Below, piece after piece: positions 5,733 to 9,254 of a DNA stretch of 9,254 bases (position 1 is its first letter; every line of letters starts with the position of its first letter). The position numbers were made by a program, and so were the translations under genes. Source of the stretch: Methylotenera_A sp049687015 (GTDB lineage: Bacteria; Pseudomonadota; Gammaproteobacteria; Burkholderiales; Methylophilaceae); contig JBAVIP010000064.1 in assembly GCA_049687015.1 (NCBI GenBank), forward strand, positions 1 through 9,254, written 5' to 3'. A model generated the notes under the pieces. It had not been told where the DNA came from and searched no databases. It was given only the letters and a program-made list of their open reading frames with translations.

Positions 5733-6245
5733 ATGCCAAATAAAATTCTAGGCAAACTTCTTTCCGGTCGCAGTGGTTATCTCATCGGCTTTGTGGCCTG
5801 TTTTGGCTTGGTGGGCTTGGCGTTGTGGATACAGACGCGCTTCAATCTGGAACCTTGTCCGTTGTGCATTTCGCAGCGCATTATTTTCATGTCGCTGGGC
5901 GTGTTGTTTTTGCTGGCGGCTTTTGTTAAACCCGCTGCCATGCCGCTGAAAATATTGACTTTATTGCAAGTGCTCACCGCGCTGGGCGGCGCCGGTGTGG
6001 CGATTCGCCATTGGTGGATTCAGGCGCACCGCGAAAGCATGATTGCGGATTGCGGTGTCGGCTTCGATTATATGTTCGAGAATTTTCCGTTGAAAAAAGC
6101 CTTGACCTTGGTATTTCGCGGCACGGGCGATTGTGCGGCGATTGACTGGACATTTTTGGGTTTAACGCTGCCACAATTGGGCTTGATTGCATTTATCGGC
6201 TTTGGCGTGTATGCCGTTTATCTTGCAAAAATAAATATGAAATAA
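5733..6245 (+). CDS. dsbB: Disulfide bond formation protein DsbB
   Basis: DsbB is the inner-membrane quinone reductase that re-oxidises DsbA, so that exported proteins can form disulfides. The 170-residue protein has four hydrophobic segments (about 16-34, 47-65, 72-91 and 143-164). The first periplasmic loop has C42-P-L-C45, followed by SQR with R49, matching the quinone-contacting arginine of E. coli. The second loop holds C107 and C134, the pair that exchanges with DsbA. Length matches the family (176 in E. coli). No strong ribosome site precedes the ATG. It is the first gene of a plus-strand run with cysM 10 bases downstream. The 52-base gap to divergent xseA must hold both promoters; I could not assign them firmly. 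Confidence 0.96.
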   Translation: MPNKILGKLLSGRSGYLIGFVACFGLVGLALWIQTRFNLEPCPLCISQRIIFMSLGVLFLLAAFVKPAAMPLKILTLLQVLTALGGAGVAIRHWWIQAHRESMIADCGVGFDYMFENFPLKKALTLVFRGTGDCAAIDWTFLGLTLPQLGLIAFIGFGVYAVYLAKINMK

Positions 6246-6255
6246 AATAAAAATT

Positions 6256-7146
6256 ATGAGCTACAAAACATTAGATGATTTCGTCGGCAACACGCCGCTG
6301 GTGGCGTTGCAGCGCATGAATCCGAATAAGAGCAACACGATTCTGCTGAAGCTGGAAGGCAACAACCCCGCGGGATCGGTGAAAGATCGCCCCGCGTACA
6401 GCATGATCACGCGCGCCGAAGCGCGTGGCGACATTAAGCCGGGTGACACGCTGATTGAAGCGACCAGCGGTAATACAGGCATCGCGCTGGCGATGGTGGC
6501 GGCGATGCGCGGCTATAAAATGCTGCTGGTAATGCCGGAAAATCAAAGTGTGGAACGCCGCCAAAGCATGAAGGCTTATGGCGCTGAGTTCGTGCTGACG
6601 CCGAAAGAGGGCAGCATGGAACTGGCCCGCGATGTGGCGCTTAAGCTGCAAGCTGAAGGCGAGGGCGTCGTGCTGGACCAGTTTGGCAATAGTGATAACC
6701 CACTTGCGCATTACGAAGGCACCGGCCCGGAAATATGGCGTGATACCGCTGGCAAAGTGACGCATTTTGTCTCCAGCATGGGCACTACCGGCACGATTAT
6801 GGGTGTTTCGCGCTATTTGAAAGAGCAAAATCCCAACATTAAAATCATCGGCGTTCAGCCCGAAGAAGGCAGTCAAATCCCAGGCATTCGCAAATGGCCA
6901 GTTGAATATCTGCCCAAGATTTACGATGCAAAACGTGTGGATGAATTGCGCTATGTGAACCAGAAAAATGCCGAAAACATGACCAGAAAACTAGCCACAG
7001 AAGAAGGCATATTCGCCGGCATCTCCAGCGGCGGTGCGCTTTATACGGCATTGCAGCTTTCGAAAGAAGTGGAAAATGCAGTGATTGTGAGTATTGCGTG
7101 TGATCGTGGTGACAGGTATCTTTCTACCGGAGTGTTCCCCGGTTAA
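6256..7146 (+). CDS. cysM: Cysteine synthase B (O-acetylserine sulfhydrylase B)
   Basis: CysM is a pyridoxal-phosphate enzyme that makes cysteine from O-acetylserine and sulfide, or S-sulfocysteine from thiosulfate. The 296-residue protein shows GNTPL (11-15), the PLP lysine K43 in GSVKDRP, the substrate loop TSGNTG (70-75), a phosphate-binding SSMGTTGT loop, and ISSGGA near the C terminus. The ending CDRGDRYLSTGVFPG and the short C terminus point to the B form rather than CysK. The start lies 10 bases after the dsbB stop with no Shine-Dalgarno sequence, only an A-rich leader, so translation is probably coupled to dsbB. Third codon positions look more G+C-rich than in nhaR or the GMC gene, as expected for a long-resident core gene. 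Confidence 0.96.
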   Translation: MSYKTLDDFVGNTPLVALQRMNPNKSNTILLKLEGNNPAGSVKDRPAYSMITRAEARGDIKPGDTLIEATSGNTGIALAMVAAMRGYKMLLVMPENQSVERRQSMKAYGAEFVLTPKEGSMELARDVALKLQAEGEGVVLDQFGNSDNPLAHYEGTGPEIWRDTAGKVTHFVSSMGTTGTIMGVSRYLKEQNPNIKIIGVQPEEGSQIPGIRKWPVEYLPKIYDAKRVDELRYVNQKNAENMTRKLATEEGIFAGISSGGALYTALQLSKEVENAVIVSIACDRGDRYLSTGVFPG

Positions 7147-7195
7147 AAAAGATGATGTCGTCGTGATACTTTGTTGCAAGCAAAAAAATGAAGCC

Positions 7196-9136
7196 TTGCT
7201 TATAACCCATAAGCGGCGGCTCCATTTTTTCACACGCGTCTCGTCTCACTTAAACATCATCATTTTTAGTACTTTTTTTATTTTTTTAAGCAATGCAAAT
7301 GCCCTAACTAGCATCAGCATCACTGCTGATAGCATTACAAACGATAGCGCACAGATGCAGCTGCGCAACGCAGAAATTTTGGTGAATTTAAAGGCCAATA
7401 CTACCGTAGCGGTGAAAGCCGAGCATGTTCAGTATCAAACCATAGAAGCGCGCAATACCAATATTTATCTGGATTATCGCAGGCTAAATAATCAAAGTCA
7501 GCCCACGCTAATATTTGACACCGACCTCAAACAAAATAGCGATAAAGCATGGGCAAAAGCGCAAATACGTTGTCTGTTACCGAAAAATTTTACTAAAGAT
7601 ATTTGGAACTGCAGTGATGGCAAGTTTACGGCTGAACGCGTCAATTTACCATTTGCGCTTGATGTTACGCCGCAAGCCAAGGGCTTTGTGGCCAATATAA
7701 ACCTGCAAAGTGCCAATTTTAGCGACGAAGCGGGCTTGCACGCGGCGGAAAAGTTAACCGGTCATTTAACCGTGGTCGCCAAGCAGGACGGTGATACGCT
7801 GCGTTTTAACAGCGCGCTTAATTGGCAAAGTGGCGAGGTGTTTTGGCAGCCTTTATATTTCGCCAATGGCGGCCACGAACTGCAGGCTGCAGGCAGCTTA
7901 AAGGGTGATGTATTGACGCTGGATAGAGCGACTTTGAAGCTGGATAAAGTGGGGGATTTGCACTTTAACGGCCAAATTGGCTTGAAAAATTACCAGGTAT
8001 TTCAGCTGAATGCGGATTTGCCGAACTTGAATTTGGCCGAGGCTTATCCTTTGTTATTTAAGCCTTTTTTAGGTAAAACCCTGCTCAACAATGCCGAACT
8101 AAGCGGCAAAGCTGCGCTGAATTTGACCGTGCTGGATTCTCAGGTAAAAGCTTTCAAAGTTAATCTAAAAGACGTCAACATCGATGATAAAAACAAAAAA
8201 TTTGCGTTTTACGATGTGAATGCCGATATTCCGTGGAGCTATGACGAGGCGACAAAAATCAATTTTTCATACAACAGCGGCCAATTGCTTAACATGCCGC
8301 TAGGCCCCACCAATATTGGTGCAGAGGTGAATCGTTATTCACTGGTTTCACCCAGCATAGAGCTGCCTATTTTGGATGGCGCATTCAAACTGAGTGATAT
8401 TTCAGCGGCGCGTATCAACGATAATTGGTATTGGCATTTGCGTGCGGCACTCACGCCGGTATCCATGCCGGATGTAAGCCGCGCATTTAAATTGCCGATT
8501 ATGCAAGGTAAGGCATCGGCCAAGATCCCGCTTGTAACCTATAGCGGCGGTATTTTAACGACCGATGGTGAAATGGTGCTGAACGTGTTTGACGGCACTG
8601 CAACGGTCACGCAACTCACCATGATTAATCCGTTAAGCGCTGCGCCAAGGTTAAGTGCCGACATGAATTTGCGCAACCTTGATCTGGGAGAATTAACGCG
8701 CACATTCAGCTTTGGCGCAATTGAGGGCAAGCTCGATGGTGATGTGCAAGGCTTGGAAATGGTGAATTGGAAGCCCGTTAAAATGGATGCGAGTTTGTAT
8801 AGCAGTCCTGGCAAATATACCAAAAAAATCTCGCAGCGCGCGGTAGAAAATATCAGTGCGTTAGGCGGAGCAGGCGCTGCGGCTGCTATTCAACGCAGTT
8901 TTCTAAGATTTTTTAAGCAATTTAATTATGAAAAAATGGGTTTAAGCTGCAAATTAAGTAACGATGTTTGCGAAATGAGCGGCATCGGGTCAACGCCGGG
9001 GGGGTATGTTATCGTTAAAGGAAGCGGCATACCCGCAATTACCGTGTTGGGGTACAATGAAACAGTGAGTTGGACAGATTTGTTAGGCCGTATTAAACGC
9101 GTGATTGATGGCAACACCAAGGCAATTGTAAAATAG
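7196..9136 (+). CDS. ydbH: YdbH-family AsmA-like intermembrane transport protein
   Basis: YdbH-type proteins are AsmA-like bridges with a lipid-binding groove that help move phospholipids from the inner to the outer membrane, with YnbE as outer-membrane partner in E. coli. The long beta-rich repeats and the C-terminal block (NISALGGAGAAAAIQRSFLRFF...GLSCKLSNDVCEM...GGYVIVKGSGIPAI..LGYN) match this family. There is no ATG start. The TTG at 7196 is favoured (646 residues): it leaves a basic THKRR segment, a hydrophobic core (LNIIIFSTFFIFL) and a possible NANA cleavage site. GTG at 7163 and TTG at 7094 stay open in frame; the latter overlaps cysM. Four cysteines occur: C126/C139 and C585/C592. 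It is shorter than E. coli YdbH (about 879). The next gene starts 42 bases on and fits YnbE. Confidence 0.83.
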   Translation: MLITHKRRLHFFTRVSSHLNIIIFSTFFIFLSNANALTSISITADSITNDSAQMQLRNAEILVNLKANTTVAVKAEHVQYQTIEARNTNIYLDYRRLNNQSQPTLIFDTDLKQNSDKAWAKAQIRCLLPKNFTKDIWNCSDGKFTAERVNLPFALDVTPQAKGFVANINLQSANFSDEAGLHAAEKLTGHLTVVAKQDGDTLRFNSALNWQSGEVFWQPLYFANGGHELQAAGSLKGDVLTLDRATLKLDKVGDLHFNGQIGLKNYQVFQLNADLPNLNLAEAYPLLFKPFLGKTLLNNAELSGKAALNLTVLDSQVKAFKVNLKDVNIDDKNKKFAFYDVNADIPWSYDEATKINFSYNSGQLLNMPLGPTNIGAEVNRYSLVSPSIELPILDGAFKLSDISAARINDNWYWHLRAALTPVSMPDVSRAFKLPIMQGKASAKIPLVTYSGGILTTDGEMVLNVFDGTATVTQLTMINPLSAAPRLSADMNLRNLDLGELTRTFSFGAIEGKLDGDVQGLEMVNWKPVKMDASLYSSPGKYTKKISQRAVENISALGGAGAAAAIQRSFLRFFKQFNYEKMGLSCKLSNDVCEMSGIGSTPGGYVIVKGSGIPAITVLGYNETVSWTDLLGRIKRVIDGNTKAIVK

Positions 9137-9167
9137 AAGCAATTATTAAATAACTATTTGTTTTATT

Positions 9168-9172
9168 AAGGA
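9168..9172 (+). promoter_or_regulatory. Ribosome binding site that fixes the ynbE-like start
   Basis: AAGGA lies 6 bases before the ATG at 9179. It is one of the better ribosome sites on the plus strand here and supports the reading of the cut-off gene at the window edge. Confidence 0.7.
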
Positions 9173-9178
9173 TTAGAG

Positions 9179-9254
9179 ATGAGAGACTGGATGATTGGAT
9201 TAAGCTTGGTGTTAGGTCTGGCGGCAACTTTACCCGCATGTGTCACCATTAATA
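9179..9254 (+). CDS. ynbE: YnbE-like outer-membrane lipoprotein, N-terminal part only
   Basis: The window ends after 25 codons. The visible protein starts MRDWMIGLSLVLGLAATLPAC and continues VTIN. This is a lipoprotein signal peptide: a short N-region, a hydrophobic core and an L-P-A-C lipobox with the lipidated cysteine at residue 21. The residues after the cysteine (VTIN) are compatible with YnbE-family proteins. YnbE pairs with YdbH to bridge the envelope in E. coli, and the order ydbH-ynbE is the same there, with ydbL next; ydbL would lie beyond this window. The identification rests on the signal sequence and the neighbour, because the mature part is not visible. Confidence 0.75.
   Translation, partial: MRDWMIGLSLVLGLAATLPACVTIN

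Noticed and set aside
6271..6876. 201-codon open frame antisense to cysM.
   Set aside because: cysM is unmistakable on the other strand. The antisense product is His/Arg/Ala-rich with no family motif, as expected for a shadow of a G+C-rich coding region.
7094..7195. Upstream extension of the ydbH-like frame overlapping the cysM 3' end.
   Set aside because: It would place extra residues, including a Cys-Cys pair, ahead of the basic and hydrophobic export signal, and the start is a TTG without a ribosome site.

Overview
The window looks like chromosomal DNA from a betaproteobacterium. A methylotroph of the Methylophilaceae (Methylotenera/Methylophilus type) is my best guess. I infer this from the style of the proteins (a short HPF protein with an RLSDxNGPRGGxDKRC core, XseA, CysM, a compact YdbH followed by a YnbE-type lipoprotein) and from the moderately AT-rich spacers. 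No database search was possible. I see no transposase, integrase, CRISPR array, rRNA or tRNA.

Left part, minus strand (1-1137). Reading leftwards there is a 63-residue protein that resembles the N-terminal half of an HPF/RaiA ribosome-associated protein, then a 105-residue exported, highly charged protein, then a strong intrinsic terminator, then a complete short HPF-family gene. The 121-base spacer between the 63-residue gene and the divergent LysR-type gene carries four TTCTAA-type half-sites, a likely operator region.

Middle part, plus strand (1259-4420). An NhaR-type LysR regulator is followed by a gene-free spacer of 429 bases containing hairpins and several AT-rich dyads. Next comes a soluble GMC-family FAD oxidoreductase with an unusual Ala/Glu/Gln-rich C-terminal tail. 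No Na+/H+ antiporter lies next to the NhaR-like gene in the window. The oxidoreductase gene converges on xseA with 21 bases between the stop codons.

Right part (4442-9254). xseA (exonuclease VII large subunit, minus strand) is divergent from a plus-strand run of closely spaced genes: dsbB, cysM, a ydbH-like AsmA-type gene and the beginning of a ynbE-like lipoprotein gene. DsbB re-oxidises DsbA, CysM makes cysteine, and YdbH with YnbE forms an inner-to-outer membrane bridge for phospholipid movement. The YdbH-like protein has exactly four cysteines in two close pairs, so it is a plausible client of the DsbA/DsbB pathway encoded two genes upstream.

The right part is housekeeping. The most unusual items are the half-size HPF-like gene with its operator-like array, the phase-shifting repeat tail of the GMC oxidoreductase, and the terminator placed directly in front of hpf. 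I did not find convincing evidence for a wholly new multi-gene system.
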